Shown piece after piece: positions 30,583 to 41,539 of a stretch of DNA of 64,000 nt (the stretch's first letter is position 1; every line of letters begins with the position of its first letter). The translations under genes were made by a program, and so were the position numbers. The DNA is from Oegoconia quadripuncta (taxonomy: Eukaryota > Arthropoda > Insecta > Lepidoptera > Autostichidae): positions 15,504,194 to 15,568,193 of the forward strand of contig OX438758.1 of NCBI GenBank assembly GCA_949316235.1. The letters are read 5' to 3'. The notes below the pieces were generated by a model. It saw only the letters and a list, made by a program, of their open reading frames with translations. It did not search any database and had not been told where the DNA came from.

Positions 30583-31075
30583 CAAAAAAAAATGTATTTA
30601 TGTAGTATATCAACCATCTGGTATTCACAACACAAGGCTTTTTTTTATGCACTACGGATTGGTACTTGACCTCAATCACATCTGATGTTAAGTAAAGATG
30701 ATGTCAAAGGTGGAAGCGTACTGAACCGGAAACCCCAACACATTTTGGTGGACTGGCTATCTTATCTCTGACAACCGTAACACAACAATGCTATTAACAT
30801 TGCTGTTTGGCAGCAGATTTAGATAAGATGGTGGTAGCTAGCCAGGCAGACATTTAAAATGCCCTACCAAACCGAGTACTTAAAACATGTACCCCGCCGG
30901 GGTTCAAATCCGCGACCTCCGAATCGTAAACCCAATGTTGTTTACATTGAGCCACGGAGGCGGTTAAATATAATTACTTAATTGCTTAATGCTTAATTGC
31001 TTAAGCCTATAATTGCTTAATGTGGAACTAGATGGCATTGTGTGTATGTCCAAGTATATTTATTATTTATTTATT
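30583..31075 (+). mobile_element. SINE-B split by a SINE-A
   Basis: The left piece (ATGTATTTATGTAGTATATC, CCATCTGGTATTCACAACAC) ends near 30640. The right piece resumes near 31007 (AAGCCTATAATTGCTTAATG, AACTAGATGGCATTGTGTGT). Between them lies a reversed SINE-A, plus a short run of ATTGCTTAATG-like repeats at 30966-31006. The head of the SINE-B is missing. Confidence 0.75.
30642..30965 (-). mobile_element. SINE-A, full length, nested in SINE-B
   Basis: T-run, AAACCCCAACACATTTTGGT, GGTTCAAATCCGCGACCTCC (B-box with one change) and GTTTACATTGAGCCACGGAG. Confidence 0.85.
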
Positions 31076-31078
31076 ATA

Positions 31079-31324
31079 CAGGGTGAATTTGAATTCGTGT
31101 ATTAACTGGTGACACAACTCTTGAATACGAACAACTTTCTAAAAAAGGAACCATAGTCGAATTCGATTAATAAAATTTCGAAATCAAACCATTCTGAAAG
31201 CACTTTTAGTATGGAAGACTAACAATTTTCGGCTGATTCGACTATGGTTCTTAGTGGAAAGTTGTTCGTAATTAGGAGTAGAGTCACCAGTAAACAGAAA
31301 TTACATGAATTAAATTTCACCCTG
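31079..31324. mobile_element. MITE with CAGGGTGAA ends and TA duplication, 246 bp
   Basis: The ends CAGGGTGAATTTGAATTC and AATTAAATTTCACCCTG are flanked by TA. Inner inverted matches include GAACCATAGTCGAAT with ATTCGACTATGGTTC. Confidence 0.8.
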
Positions 31325-31326
31325 TA

Positions 31327-31440
31327 TTCAAAGTCAAAATCAAAAGAGTGAAAAGTGCTTTATTTTGTAGGTACACAGAGTACACTTAAAATAGTCAGAT
31401 TTCACATTTTTTAAGATCTTTTTAAGAGCTTATCCAAAAG
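31327..31440 (-). mobile_element. LINE-3 3' UTR fragment
   Basis: CAAAGTCAAAATCAAAAG tail in reverse, GCTTTATTTTGTAGGTACAC and AAAATAGTCAGATTTCACAT, the reverse of 21930-22002. It abuts the MITE at 31079-31324. Confidence 0.7.
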
Positions 31441-31444
31441 GTAA

Positions 31445-32145
31445 TTTACGATACCCACAGGAAAATACAAGTTGATTCTGTTGTTTTTTTTCGTGCTAAA
31501 ACCACAGATAGATAATAATACTATTTAATTTAGATTTCAATTCGCGAAATATACTGACGCTCACAAAATTAGCGCACACTGATTCAGTTAGCTATGCTAT
31601 GGAGAGTGACCACGGTCAATTAGCATCCAACAGGCGTGATCACGTTAGCATGAATTCACCGTTCAATGATTTGCAAATTGCAACCGTTCTATGAATTTAA
31701 CAGATAATTTTAGTAATGAGGAAAACGACCGGGTAGTATGTGTTTGGCGGCGATGTGTGTCCAGTCTTTGTAAGGACGTATCTCAGTAATTCGTAAATGA
31801 GGGGATAGGTACAATGAAGTATGCACGTCGCCTGAGGGCTGCGGTCGGCTACATCTCGGGGCGATGTAGTCGTCGGACGCGACCCGAGAAAGGATGACAC
31901 ACTCAGGTGCGACGTAAATGTTAATGTACCAGAACCTAATAAATAAAGTAAATTGAAAAACTAACTAAAGCCCGATTACTAAATAACTATTTATGTATTT
32001 CAAAGCCAAAAAACCTGACAGCATAAATTTAATTTAATAAAGAATTAAATTAAATTTTTAATACAAAAAAACAGAATGAAACTTGATCATAAGAACTCTC
32101 GCGCTACACTGAGCGACTGTGCTGCTTTTACTAAATGCGGTTCTG
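31445..32145. other. No gene seen
   Basis: No recognised repeat or supported ORF. Confidence 0.4.
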
Positions 32146-32146
32146 G

Positions 32147-32381
32147 GGGTCTACTCTCTAACGAAATTAGCTTCGGACGGCCGTAAGTTCGGACTGTTTC
32201 TTTTGCTAAGAATCCTTTATTTGCATAACTTCAGACGTTTCTTGCGTCCCGTACTAACTTGTGATGTCCAACTATGTACAACAAAAGCAAAATAGTGACG
32301 ATTGGTTTATACAGCAAACTGCAAAAGAAAAAGTCCGAAGTTAGGTACGGCTGTCGGAAGCTATTTCCGTTAAAGAGTCTA
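32147..32381. mobile_element. MITE with about 57-bp inverted repeats
   Basis: The left ACTCTCTAACGAAATTAGCT and CGGACGGCCGTAAGTTCGGA pair with TCCGAAGTTAGGTACGGCTG and AGCTATTTCCGTTAAAGAGT on the right. The inner edges TTTCTTTTGC and GCAAAAGAAA also match. Confidence 0.75.
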
Positions 32382-32688
32382 CATAGCCGAAAACGTTGCT
32401 ACGGGCTACGCCGTAGCGCTACATCGTAGCTGAAATGTTAATCAGCTTTCGGACAGACTGCTAGCATAAAATTAAATTCTATCCTTTCCATTTCAAAATT
32501 TTCTATTTTTGTATCAAAGTTCATTCGTTGCTGTACTCTTTGGAATCAACATTTTAATTTAAAAAATTAACAAAAGTTTGCGCAACAGAACGTTTGTTCG
32601 TGTATTAAGAAACAAGTATTTTCAGTAAATCTACATAATAATTTTTATTTATGACACGAAAAGAATTAGAGGAAAGTTAAACACGATC
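32382..32688. other. No gene seen
   Basis: Includes a small imperfect palindrome ACGGGCTACGCCGTAGCGC near 32401. Confidence 0.4.
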
Positions 32689-32689
32689 T

Positions 32690-32800
32690 TTTTGAGATTA
32701 TAACTTTCAAATATGGTATCCATACAAGCCCAGTTGCTTAGTGTGGAACTAGATGGCGCTGTGTATATGTGCAAAGATATTTATTATTATTATTATGATT
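32690..32800 (+). mobile_element. SINE-B, 3' end
   Basis: GGTATCCATACAAGCCCAGT, AACTAGATGGCGCTGTGTAT and an (ATT)n tail. Confidence 0.75.
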
Positions 32801-33001
32801 GACATAAAGAATTGTATTAATCAATTAAGTTAATTTTTGTAAATTGTAATTGCTAAAATGTTGTTATATTGTATGCCTTTACGGCGGAACATAGCGCTCT
32901 AAGGATTTTGTAAGACCTAATGCTACCTGTGATTCACAATAAATGTGCTTTGACTTTGATTATTTGTGTCTTTCTTTTTCTCAGCATGATCTGTTATTAA
33001 C

Positions 33002-33256
33002 TTTTTTTTATGTACGACTGGTTCATGCTTGATCATTGATGAATCACACCTGATGTTAAGTGAAGATGAGGTCGAAGGTGAAATCGTACTGACCCGGAAA
33101 CCCCAACACATTTGGAGGACTGGCTATCTTATCTCTGACAACAACAATACTATTAAAATTGCTGTTTGGCGGCAGATTTAGATAAGATGGTGGTAGCTAG
33201 CCAGGCAGACATTTAAAATGCCCTACCACCAACCAAACCGAGTACTTAAACATGTA
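33002..33256 (-). mobile_element. SINE-A lacking its head
   Basis: T-run, CCGGAAACCCCAACACATTT and CTAGCCAGGCAGACATTTAA are present. The copy stops at ACTTAAACATGTAC before the B-box. Confidence 0.8.
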
Positions 33257-33259
33257 CAG

Positions 33260-33788
33260 TTAGACCTATCATCATACCATTTACGGGCATTAACCAAGTA
33301 AATGGCATTATAATTATATCTGTAGTTAGTTAGTTAGTTATTATATCTCAAAATCGGTACCCTGGGCTCAATCGAAAGTAGATCAACTTATACATACGTG
33401 ATTTTAAGGTTAAACCAACTTCAAACCTATCGGGCGTCGTAACAATTCCATCTAAAATGACATTGGTATTCTAAATGTTCTAAAACTTCTAAATGAGGTC
33501 GTTACCACTCCAAAAAGTTTAATTTCGCTCTCAAATCCGGGATACCTCGAACTTTCTTATTAAGCTACTTGGCCACTCAGTATTTTTTGTAACATTTTCC
33601 CGTGTAAATTGAAATTATTTTGGGAAAGTTTCTCGTACATTTCAAAAATATAGGAGGAAGTATTAATTATGCGTAAATTGTACAAGTTACAAGTTCGCCG
33701 TTTTGAGAAAAAATTTCGTTGTTCAATATTTTTGACAACAATTAGCGATTCCGTATCTGTAACAAGAAAAAATATGGAGGACAGTTAG
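33260..33788. other. No gene seen
   Basis: A small GTTAGTTAGTTAGTTA run at 33325. Otherwise nothing recognised. Confidence 0.4.
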
Positions 33789-33792
33789 ATAA

Positions 33793-33950
33793 ATAATAAT
33801 AATAATAAATGTCTTTGCACAAACACACAGCACCATCTAGGTCCACAGTAAGCATCTAGGCTTGTGTTGTGGATACCAGATGGTTGATAAACTACACAAA
33901 TACATTTTTTCTTGTAAATAAATACATGTATAAATGAAAAACTATGAAAA
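33793..33950 (-). mobile_element. SINE-B, 3' part
   Basis: AATAATAATAAATGTCTTTG, CACCATCTAGGTCCACAGTA and CCAGATGGTTGATAAACTAC in reverse order. Confidence 0.75.
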
Positions 33951-34077
33951 ACTCAATAAACTATTTTCAGAAAATATAAAGTAGCCATTGACAAATTTTT
34001 TAGAAAATTAATTTAGGTGACCTTAGCATTTTCTACAACGCAATGAAATTCACAGTGGTAACTTTAATTTAATTTTT

Positions 34078-34285
34078 TTTTTATATGAGAGGGCGGCAAA
34101 CGAGCATGCGGGTCACCTGATGGAAAGCAATCACCGCCGCCCATGGACACCCGCAACACCAAAAGGGTCACAGATGCGTTGCCGGCCTTTGAGGAAGGTG
34201 TAGGCTCGTTTCTTGAAGGTTCCAATTTCGTACTCGTTCGGGAATACAGCTGCCGGAAGTCCGTTCCACAGGGTGGTCGTACGTG
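34078..34285 (-). mobile_element. Non-LTR retrotransposon 3' end (LINE-2 family)
   Basis: T-run, then the reverse of GGCGGCAAACGAGCATGCGG and GTTGCGGGTGTCCATGGGCG. On the minus strand it encodes [24 protein letters not shown] sequence. The sister copy is at 50255-50593. Confidence 0.8.
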
Positions 34286-34408
34286 TTGTAGGTTTTAGAA
34301 CTAAATACCTATACTATTCCTAAAGCAAGCTACAATATTCTATTACTGATGGGTACTCCATCCTTCTACAAAAAAATCGGGAACTATAAGGTTATTGGAA
34401 GTTTTTAA

Positions 34409-34722
34409 CCGCCTCCGTAGCTCAATGTAAACACCATTGGGTTTACCATTTTGAGGTCGCGGGTTACATGTTTTAAGTACTTGGTATGTTTCGTGGTAGG
34501 GCTTTTTAAAATGTTCGCCTGGCTAGCTACCATCATCTTATCTAAATATGCCGCCAAGCAGCAATGTTGATAGCATTGTTGTGTTCCAGTTGTTAGAGAT
34601 AAGATAGCCAGTCCCCCAAATGTATTGGGGTTTCCGGGTCAGTACGATTCCACCTTCGACCTCATCTTCACTTAACATCAGGTGTGATTGAGGTCAAGTG
34701 CTAACCCGTTGTGGATAAAAAA
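34409..34722 (+). mobile_element. SINE-A, near full length
   Basis: ACCGCCTCCGTAGCTCAATG head, with a B-box partly lost (GCGGGTTACATG). The body and 3' block are intact. Its A-rich tail runs directly into the pentanucleotide array. Confidence 0.85.
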
Positions 34723-34730
34723 ATAAAATT

Positions 34731-35349
34731 CTATTCCATTCTATTGTATTCTATTCTATTGTATTCTATTCTATTCTATTCTGTTCTGTTCTGTTCTGTT
34801 CTGTTCTGTTCTGTTCTGTTCTGTTCTGTTCTGTTCTGTTCTGTTCTGTTCTGTTCTGTTCTGTTCTGTTCTGTTCTGTTCTGTTCTGTTCTGTTCTGTT
34901 CTGTTCTGTCCTGTCCTGTCCTGTCCTGTCCTGTCCTGTCCTGTCCTGTCCTGTCCTGTCCTGTCCTGTCCTGTCCTGTCCTGTCCTGTCCTGTCCTGTC
35001 CTGTCCTGTCCTGTCCTGTCCTGTCCTGTCCTGTCCTGTCCTGTCCTGTCCTGTCCTGTCCTGTCCTGTCCTGTCCTGTCCTGTCCTGTCCTGTCCTGTC
35101 CTGTCCTGTCCTGTCCTGTCCTGTCCTGTCCTGTCCTGTCCTGTCCTGTCCTGTCCTGTCCTGTCCTGTCCTGTCCTATCCTATCCTATCCTATCCTATC
35201 CTATCCTATCCTATCCTATCCTATCCTATCCTATCCTATCCTATCCTATCCTATTCTATTCTATTCTATTCTATTCTATTCTATTCTATTCTATTCTATT
35301 CTATTCTATTCTATTCTATTCTATTCTATTCTATTCTATTCTATTCTAT
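34731..35349. repeat. Pentanucleotide array with five ordered variant blocks
   Basis: Blocks in order: CTATT with GTATT interruptions (34731-34780), CTGTT x25 (34781-34905), CTGTC x54 (34906-35175), CTATC x15 (35176-35250), CTATT about x19 (35251-35349). Block borders are sharp. The open frame across it (34711-35415) is a by-product of a five-base unit with no stop codon in this frame. Confidence 0.97.
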
Positions 35350-35810
35350 AATTTTGAAGCGACTTCCGTACCGTCTATTTTTAGTAGGCGCCTGCTGTTA
35401 CAGAGGGAGAAGTAAGGAAACGGGATCTCTTCTTATTCTTATCTAAAATAGAAATGTGCAAACAATTGTACAACACTCAGAATCCAGATCCAACACAACG
35501 AAGCAAATCCGACCTCTACTCGAGTTAAATTCGGCAACGAGATTCGCCTTCGGCAAATCAAATTGATGGAGAAATTCCCGGATATTTCACTTAATACCTT
35601 TTAACTAGATATAAGACACCCTTTCAGACAACCTTTTTGAGAAAATTTGCTTTCACTTTCTGTACTAAGATGAACGGCAAATGTTTACGTAAGCTTCAAT
35701 GTTCCTAGAATGAAAATATACACCATGCAATTACAACCTTGAGACTATCTTTTTAACCTACTGTATAAAATAGAGGAGTGTTATGTGTTCAGCTCCACCA
35801 CTGTAATTAG
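35350..35810. other. No gene seen
   Basis: No repeat or ORF recognised. Confidence 0.4.
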
Positions 35811-35812
35811 CT

Positions 35813-35887
35813 CGTTCGCATTCCAGGCTAATTCACAATTAATATTCGCCCAGCTACTAAAAATTATAAAATTGTATTAGTTGTATA

Positions 35888-35925
<38 letters not shown>

Positions 35926-36297
35926 GAAAAGAAAAGAAAAATGATCATGTGGGTTTCTTGCGCTGCTTCTTTTCCCACAGATGATTTCCCTTATACTGAC
36001 TGACCGAAAAATGCTTAAGCCCTATTTTTATTTCCAATAGATTTCAAATTGACATTCAACAAATGATATCATGTATCTTACGTTGAAATAACAGCTTGAA
36101 ATTTGAAGTTTGAATAATGAAATGCAAAAACTTATTTGTAATATAAAAACTTGTGTTTAATAGAGCAACCCCTCTAGTTTCTTGCTTGTTCTCTCAGGAG
36201 AAAGTTGCATTTTGAATAAGCAGTAGCTTAAAACTGAAAATTTACTATTTTAAGTGTACCCTATATACCTACAAAATAAAACATTTTTGACTTTGAC
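35813..36297 (+). mobile_element. LINE-3 3' UTR split by another retroposon
   Basis: GCTCGTTCGCATTCCAGGCT to an (AT)n run (35891-35919) is the left half. AACTTATTTGTAATATAAAA to AAATAAAACATTTTTGACTT is the right half. The order agrees with 21766-22002. Between the halves lies 35930-36115. Confidence 0.75.
35930..36115 (+). mobile_element. TTTGAAG-tailed retroposon with 7-bp target-site duplication
   Basis: It is flanked by AATGAAA at 35923-35929 and 36116-36122. The body has CTGCTTCTTTTCCCACAGAT and the end ATCTTACGTTGAAATAACAG then TTTGAAGTTTGAAT. It is inserted in the LINE-3 3' UTR. Confidence 0.8.
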
Positions 36298-36610
36298 AGG
36301 GTTCATTTACTAAGCACAACGATTTAGCACTTGACCTCAATCACACCTAATGTTAAATGAAGATGAGGCCGATGGTAGAAGCGTACTGACCCGGAAACTC
36401 CATCTTATTTGGGGGACTGACTATCCTATCTCTGACAACCGGAACACATACATTGCTGTTTAGCGGAACACTTAGATAAGATGGTAGTAGCTAGTCACGC
36501 AGACATTTTAAAATGCTCTACCACCGATCAACCTGAATACTAAACATGAGCCCCGCTGGGAATCGAGCCCGCAGCCTCAGACTCATAAACCCTATGTTGT
36601 TTATATTGAG
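36298..36610 (-). mobile_element. SINE-A, diverged
   Basis: CTTGACCTCAATCACACCTA, CCGGAAACTCCATCTTATTT, reverse B-box GGGAATCGAGCCCGCAGCCT. Older than the other copies by its substitution load. The head is partly lost. Confidence 0.75.
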
Positions 36611-36629
36611 GATTAATATATTTGTTGAA

Positions 36630-36780
36630 TTAAAAATTGTAAAAATACTTATTAAAAAGAGCAATCCCTGAGCTTCTTGCTCGTTCTTCTCTGGGGAGCC
36701 TGCCTTGTGAATGAGCGATGATTTTCAAATGTTATTTTATAACTTACGAAATGAAACTATTGTGATTTTGAGTTTTAGTA
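36630..36780 (+). mobile_element. Non-LTR 3' UTR fragment
   Basis: AAAAAGAGCAATCCCTGAGC and TCTTCTCTGGGGAGCCTGCC match 13540-13600. It ends TATTGTGATTTTGAG. Confidence 0.6.
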
Positions 36781-36889
36781 TGAGTTTAAAACTATATCTG
36801 TTTGCGTCTGTATGTAGAATGGTACGGCCAAAACGGCTGAACTAATTTGGAAGCTGTATTTTTTTTTCTTTTGCGAGATAGTATATGTC

Positions 36890-37205
36890 ATCATCATCTC
36901 AGCTCATAAACATCTCACTGCAGGGATATAGGCCTTCCCTCGTATAATGATGGAGTATAGACCATAGTCCACCACGCTGACCCAATGCGGGTTGGGGACT
37001 TCGCATGCCTCAGAATTTTTATTTCTCAGACATGCAGGTTTCCTCACGATGTTTTCCTTCACTGTTTAAGAGCAGTCGGATAAATGCACGTAAGTAATTA
37101 AATTAAATTTAAAAACTCATTGGTACATGGCCTGTCGAATCGAACCCGGACCTCCCAAATTGGGAGACCGCGTATTAACCGCTGAGCCACTGATGCTCAT
37201 AGTAG
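36890..37205 (-). mobile_element. SINE-D, full length
   Basis: It runs from CATCATCATCTCAGCTCATA through CATGCAGGTTTCCTCACGAT to reverse B-box GAATCGAACCCGGACCTCCC and head ACCGCTGAGCCACTGATGCT. Confidence 0.8.
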
Positions 37206-38262
37206 ATGTAATTAATATATAAATGTATATGTATTGGTATATATGTATGGATGTATATCATTTTATTTATTCAAATTATTTAGTTATTATTGTGTTTCAT
37301 CACATAGAATTAATGTTTGTCACACTTTAGGATAACACTTCTGGAATTCTGCAGAATATGCTGGAATATGTAGAACTTTCTGATGTACTTATAAATTAGT
37401 AAATTATTTCTGCTAACCTACTTAATTACTCGTATTGAATTTCGTGATGATAGGTTTGCATGGAAGAGATCGCTGTTAGCGATTAGGCCGCCTAATATGT
37501 AGTTGCTATAAGATATTTAAATGTACCTTCCTTATTTAAACAATAAAGCGTATTTGATTTGTTTTGTTAGAAATGGGTTCAGCTGTTTCCCAGATATTTA
37601 GCGTTTAACACAGTTTTCTAAAGTTTCAATTTAAAATTTTAAACTGATTAATATTATGTATGTTTTCACGTATTAGTGATGTGTGGTTTCGGCATTCGAA
37701 AGAACCAACCCGTGTCTTCCCGTGGATGTCGTAAAAGACGACTATGGGGCTTTCCACCGAAAAACATGTATAGATGCATGTTTTAATGGCGATGGGCTCA
37801 CCTCCTGCCACGTGTGCATTTCTGTATATTTCATAAGGTGAACCGTGGATGCTGTTTTAATCATTAACCAATTAATTAACACTCAAATACTACTGTTTGG
37901 GATATATCTGACCCTATTTGGGATAGAGATCGTGACGTTATGTATGTATGTATTTATAGCTACGTATAAAAAAATTTGGTATGAAGGTCGTAACGTTATG
38001 TATGTATGTATGTTTTCAAGTCGCTTTACACAATTTTGTAAGACATTTTAAATGTTCAGAGTGTCACACAAACAATAAACTAGAATTTCGACGAAATTAA
38101 CAAATTACAGACCGATACTTCGAGGTCCAAACTTAGGGGTGGGCAAAAATATCGATATCGATAGGTACGATAAATGAATAAATATTTCGGACACTTACAC
38201 CAACTTATATAGTCTCAAACTAAGCAAAGCTTGTTATACTATGGATACTAGATAACGGATAA
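37206..38262. other. Repeat shreds, no gene supported
   Basis: At 37680-37815 the minus strand reads TCTTTTACGACATCCACGGG, a phrase I associate with dispersed insect retroelements. A 61-codon frame there is not convincing. GTGACGTTATGTATGTATGT recurs at 37931, 37991 and (variant) 43835. Near 38148 is a short AATATCGATATCGATA palindrome. Confidence 0.4.
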
Positions 38263-38267
38263 TCTAA

Positions 38268-38416
38268 CTTATATTTATATAAACATCGATGACTCGGGAA
38301 TAAATGTTCATATTCATCACATAAATATTTGCCCCTTTCCCCCTTGCGAGATTCGAACCCGCAACCGTTGGTTTCGCTGACAGGGTGACTATCCACTACA
38401 CCAATCGGTCGTCAAA
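38268..38416 (-). mobile_element. SINE-C copy
   Basis: AAACATCGATGACTCGGGAA, GATTCGAACCCGCAACCGTT and ACTATCCACTACACCAATCG. Confidence 0.75.
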
Positions 38417-38419
38417 TCG

Positions 38420-38800
38420 ATACTACTAATGTTCAATAACCACTACGATAATATTGAACCTGTCTGTACCTACTTTAATGTTAAAAGCTTATAACTACTG
38501 ATTTCCTCTCTAGGTATATCGATGTACTCTGATGTTTTTGTACGTCGATTATCTTTGGCCTGTATCTATTATAGTGTTAATGTTTTATTTGGCGAGCGAT
38601 GAGGATGGTATCCCATTGTTCATGCTCTAATAAATCTATTGTTTGGAAAATAATAAATGACTCAGTGTGAAAACTTGCTTCTGTAGGTAAATTTGAAGGG
38701 ACTTTAATAGCACCTGGCACTTAGTCAATTCTGCTATCAGAATGACTTTACGTAGCAGTTGCCTGTCTATTTGGCAGGATTAATTAGTTTATTGTTGTCT
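38420..38800. other. No gene seen
   Basis: Nothing recognised. Confidence 0.4.
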
Positions 38801-38805
38801 TAGTT

Positions 38806-39005
38806 ATGACTGCTCTTAAACGGTGAAGGAAAACATGGTGAGGAAACCTGCATGCCTGAGAAATAAAAATTCTAAGGCATGTAAAGTCCCCAACACGCAT
38901 TGGACCAGCTTGGTGGACTATGGCCCATATTCGCTCATTATACGAGGGAAGGTCAATATCCCTGCAGTGGGATGTTTACGGGCTGATATAATGATGATGA
39001 GTCTT
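38806..39005 (+). mobile_element. SINE-D, 3' part
   Basis: CTGCTCTTAAACGGTGAAGG, AACCTGCATGCCTGAGAAAT, GTCCCCAACACGCATTGGAC and the ATAATGATGATGA end. The tRNA head is missing. Confidence 0.75.
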
Positions 39006-39598
39006 TGCATTTCGGATGGAAGTAGTGCGGTCGGGACATTCTAACCCCTCCTAAATCGGAATATAACTGTTCTTCTTCGATTACACCTTCCTACTTCGTA
39101 ATTTGCCTTGCCTAATGTAAGGGTTGATGAAAAATAAACTAAAGGGAATTATTATCACAGTCCATAATTTCTTGAACAAAAGTGTGAATATTATGTTTTC
39201 TTATTGATAAATCAATATCAATTATAGTTGTATCACAACAAAATTGGTTGTTTCTTAAAAAAAAATATAATTGATAGGTATCTACGTTAGCTTATTAATA
39301 GCCAGTCGCTCGACAGACGTGGCAAGGAGGTGACGTGCGGCTGATTCGGCTTCGATGCCGAGACACAGAGGTAGTATGATTCATATGTGCTTGTTTCATA
39401 TGGGTTTCTGATTACTATGTCACCTTCTATAATTAGGTAAGTTAAACAGTATTAAATCTTAAATCTGCGCGTAATATAATGCAATTGGAATACAGGTATT
39501 TGGGTATAAATAACAATACTGAAGTGTGGATATAAGCTGGCTTCTATTGACAAAAAAAAATAGAAGCATGGAAACATACACATGAAAATGTCACACCA
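39006..39598. other. No gene seen
   Basis: Nothing recognised. Confidence 0.4.
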
Positions 39599-39599
39599 A

Positions 39600-39930
39600 T
39601 GCCCGTATTAATAAACCATTCTCAAGATTGAGAACAGTCTTGTGACCGGTCTCAAGTAAACGTGTTGATTAATAAACCGAAGTTGAGACCTGAAAAGCAT
39701 GTGCATACTCAAGCAGTACTCACTTGAGAGGTGCGAGTATTTATAAACGAAACTCAAGATTCATTCGCCGCTGAGGCGAATACTTGAGCAGTGATCTCAG
39801 CTGAGTAGACCTCAAGATTGGTTTATAAATTAGCACGGAGCTTGAGATAGCGTCAACTGCTTAAGTACGCATCTCGGTTGATACAGCCTGAAGACTTGTA
39901 ATGGGATTGGTTTATTAATACAAGCCCAAG
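39600..39930. mobile_element. MITE, AATAAACC family
   Basis: The outer ends GCCCGTATTAATAAACCA and TGGTTTATTAATACAAGCCC are inverted copies. The body contains CTCAAGTAAACGTGTTGATT and a small GCCGCTGAGGCG stem. The second copy is at 13650-13912. Confidence 0.75.
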
Positions 39931-39934
39931 AGTA

Positions 39935-40365
39935 GGAAGAAAAGAAAAAGAAGTCTGTTGATGAAAAATTACCTGCGCGTTTTAAAAAGCCATTTCTACC
40001 CCCGGAGTTAAGTGGACCGTGTGAAGAGGAATAAAAATGCATAGGATCAAATGAAATAATTTCACAAAAAAGAAATAATTGTAGAAAAATTAACGAGCGA
40101 CGACCGGCAAAGCTCTCGTTTTAATTTAAGTATACGAGTAAGAACTTACTTTGAATTGAGTTTGGTTCTTTGATGGCTCTTAGTTAAAAGCGTTGACGTC
40201 GAGGGTACTTAGTTAAATGTGGTATAACTCTCGGCGCGAATTTATAACTTCGTTTGTGAAATGTTAAGGGAAATGCCCGATTTTCCTTTACATTTCGTTC
40301 GTAAGTAAAGAAGTGAAATACTCAAATTTCACCTTCTACATCTGTTTTGTATCTGTGGTCGTTTT
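39935..40365. other. No gene seen
   Basis: Nothing recognised. Confidence 0.4.
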
Positions 40366-40366
40366 T

Positions 40367-40590
40367 ACCGCCTCTGTGGCTATAATCGACATAAGGTTTA
40401 CAAAACGGAGGTTGTGGGTTTGATTCCCAGCACACATGTTTAGTAATCGGTTTGGTTTGTAGATAGTTTTTAAACGTCCACCTGGTCAGCTACCACCGTG
40501 TTATCTAAGTGCTGCCAGACAGCAATCTTGATAGCATTGTAGTGTACCGGTTGTTTGAGATAAGATAGCCAGTCCACCCAATTAGACCCG
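40367..40590 (+). mobile_element. SINE-A, diverged and 3'-truncated
   Basis: ACCGCCTCTGTGGCTATAAT head, GGGTTTGATTCCCAGCACAC B-box, CAGCTACCACCGTGTTATCT and GAGATAAGATAGCCAGTCC. The 3' block is lost. Confidence 0.7.
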
Positions 40591-41014
40591 GATCAGGTGT
40601 TCCTACGCTAAGCAGCATCATCTCACGCCTGTTTGAATAGACTCATTGCGCCAGTAGTGGGACAGATTAGAATTTATGCGTGAATTTCCCCGCTGTGTTC
40701 AATTTCATCGTGAGCAGTTGATATTAGGAGAGCCAATGAAACACCGTATATGCCATCTTCTTTATACATAACTATATTAAAATTTATAAAACCCCGCGTG
40801 CCTTATATTATCATTTACATAAAACGCCATTGTAGTCATGGCCGAATCGATGTAAGACCTTAGCACTACACTCGAGAGACCTCAATCCAGTATGTCAACA
40901 AGTGGGCCTTAAGATGAACATAAAATTATGGCGACTGCCCAAGTCGTGCCACACCATTCTTGGAAGTTGTAAGCGGTATGTCTAATTAGACAGGTCCAAC
41001 TTCAAGAGGCCAAT

Positions 41015-41165
41015 CCACGAATCCAACTCGGATGGGCAGCGTTCGGGAAACTTCTCATTCAAAATACTTCAATGATTGAAGACGAAAGTCTGTAATCAAC
41101 GTGTGCTACTAGTGATGTGATGATGATACCAGTGATGACTTATAGCACTGAAATCACTACGGTTC
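41015..41165 (-). repeat. Dispersed repeat shared with 11849-11965
   Basis: In reverse: ATTTTGAATGAGAAGTTTCC, CTGCCCATCCGAGTTGGATT and TATAAGTCATCACTGGTATC. Confidence 0.6.
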
Positions 41166-41194
41166 TTTCACTACGGGCCTCATAGGAAAGGTAA

Positions 41195-41290
41195 AGTCAC
41201 GCAACGAGCTATGGAAAAGGCGATGCTCGGCGTTTCAATGCGTAATCGAATCAAGAACGAAGAAATCCGCAGGCGGATTAAGGAGAAAAT
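41195..41290 (+). pseudogene. Reverse-transcriptase polyprotein fragment
   Basis: The plus frame gives KAMLGVSMRNRIKNEEIRRR, a conserved stretch near the C-terminus of insect endonuclease/reverse-transcriptase ORFs. Short and isolated. Confidence 0.65.
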
Positions 41291-41352
41291 ATTTTTAATC
41301 TTAGCATCTTCTACAAAGCAATGAAGGCTTCATCATAAGGATTATTTTTTGC

Positions 41353-41535
41353 TAAGTAACATAGTGTCATAAATAAAGGGTTCGATTCCCGGTTCAACCA
41401 TGTACTTATTTAAAAATCTATGAATGCAGTTTAAATTGTTTTTTAAATTAAAATAATGTCTTCTTTCAGTAAAATGTTCCATCTACAAAATTCAAGGTAC
41501 TTTCCCTCCATGTGGCATAGCCGTGGGACGCCCTG
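41353..41535. mobile_element. Solo diverged arm of the 825-bp MITE family
   Basis: CTAAGTAACATAGTG, AAAATCTATGAATGCAG, AATGTCTTCTTTCAGTAAAA and the end GGGACGCCCTG-TA match the right arm at 24404-24671. No left arm is seen. Confidence 0.65.
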
Positions 41536-41539
41536 TATA

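Noticed and set aside
34711..35415. 234-codon open frame of Ser/Cys/Pro/Val/Leu repeats
   Set aside because: It is the translation of a pentanucleotide array, and the unit simply lacks a stop in this frame. No codon-level constraint is visible.
37626..37811. 61-codon minus-strand frame
   Set aside because: The DNA contains TTTTACGACATCCACGGG, which I associate with dispersed retroelement sequence, and the frame ends in low-complexity AT-rich DNA.
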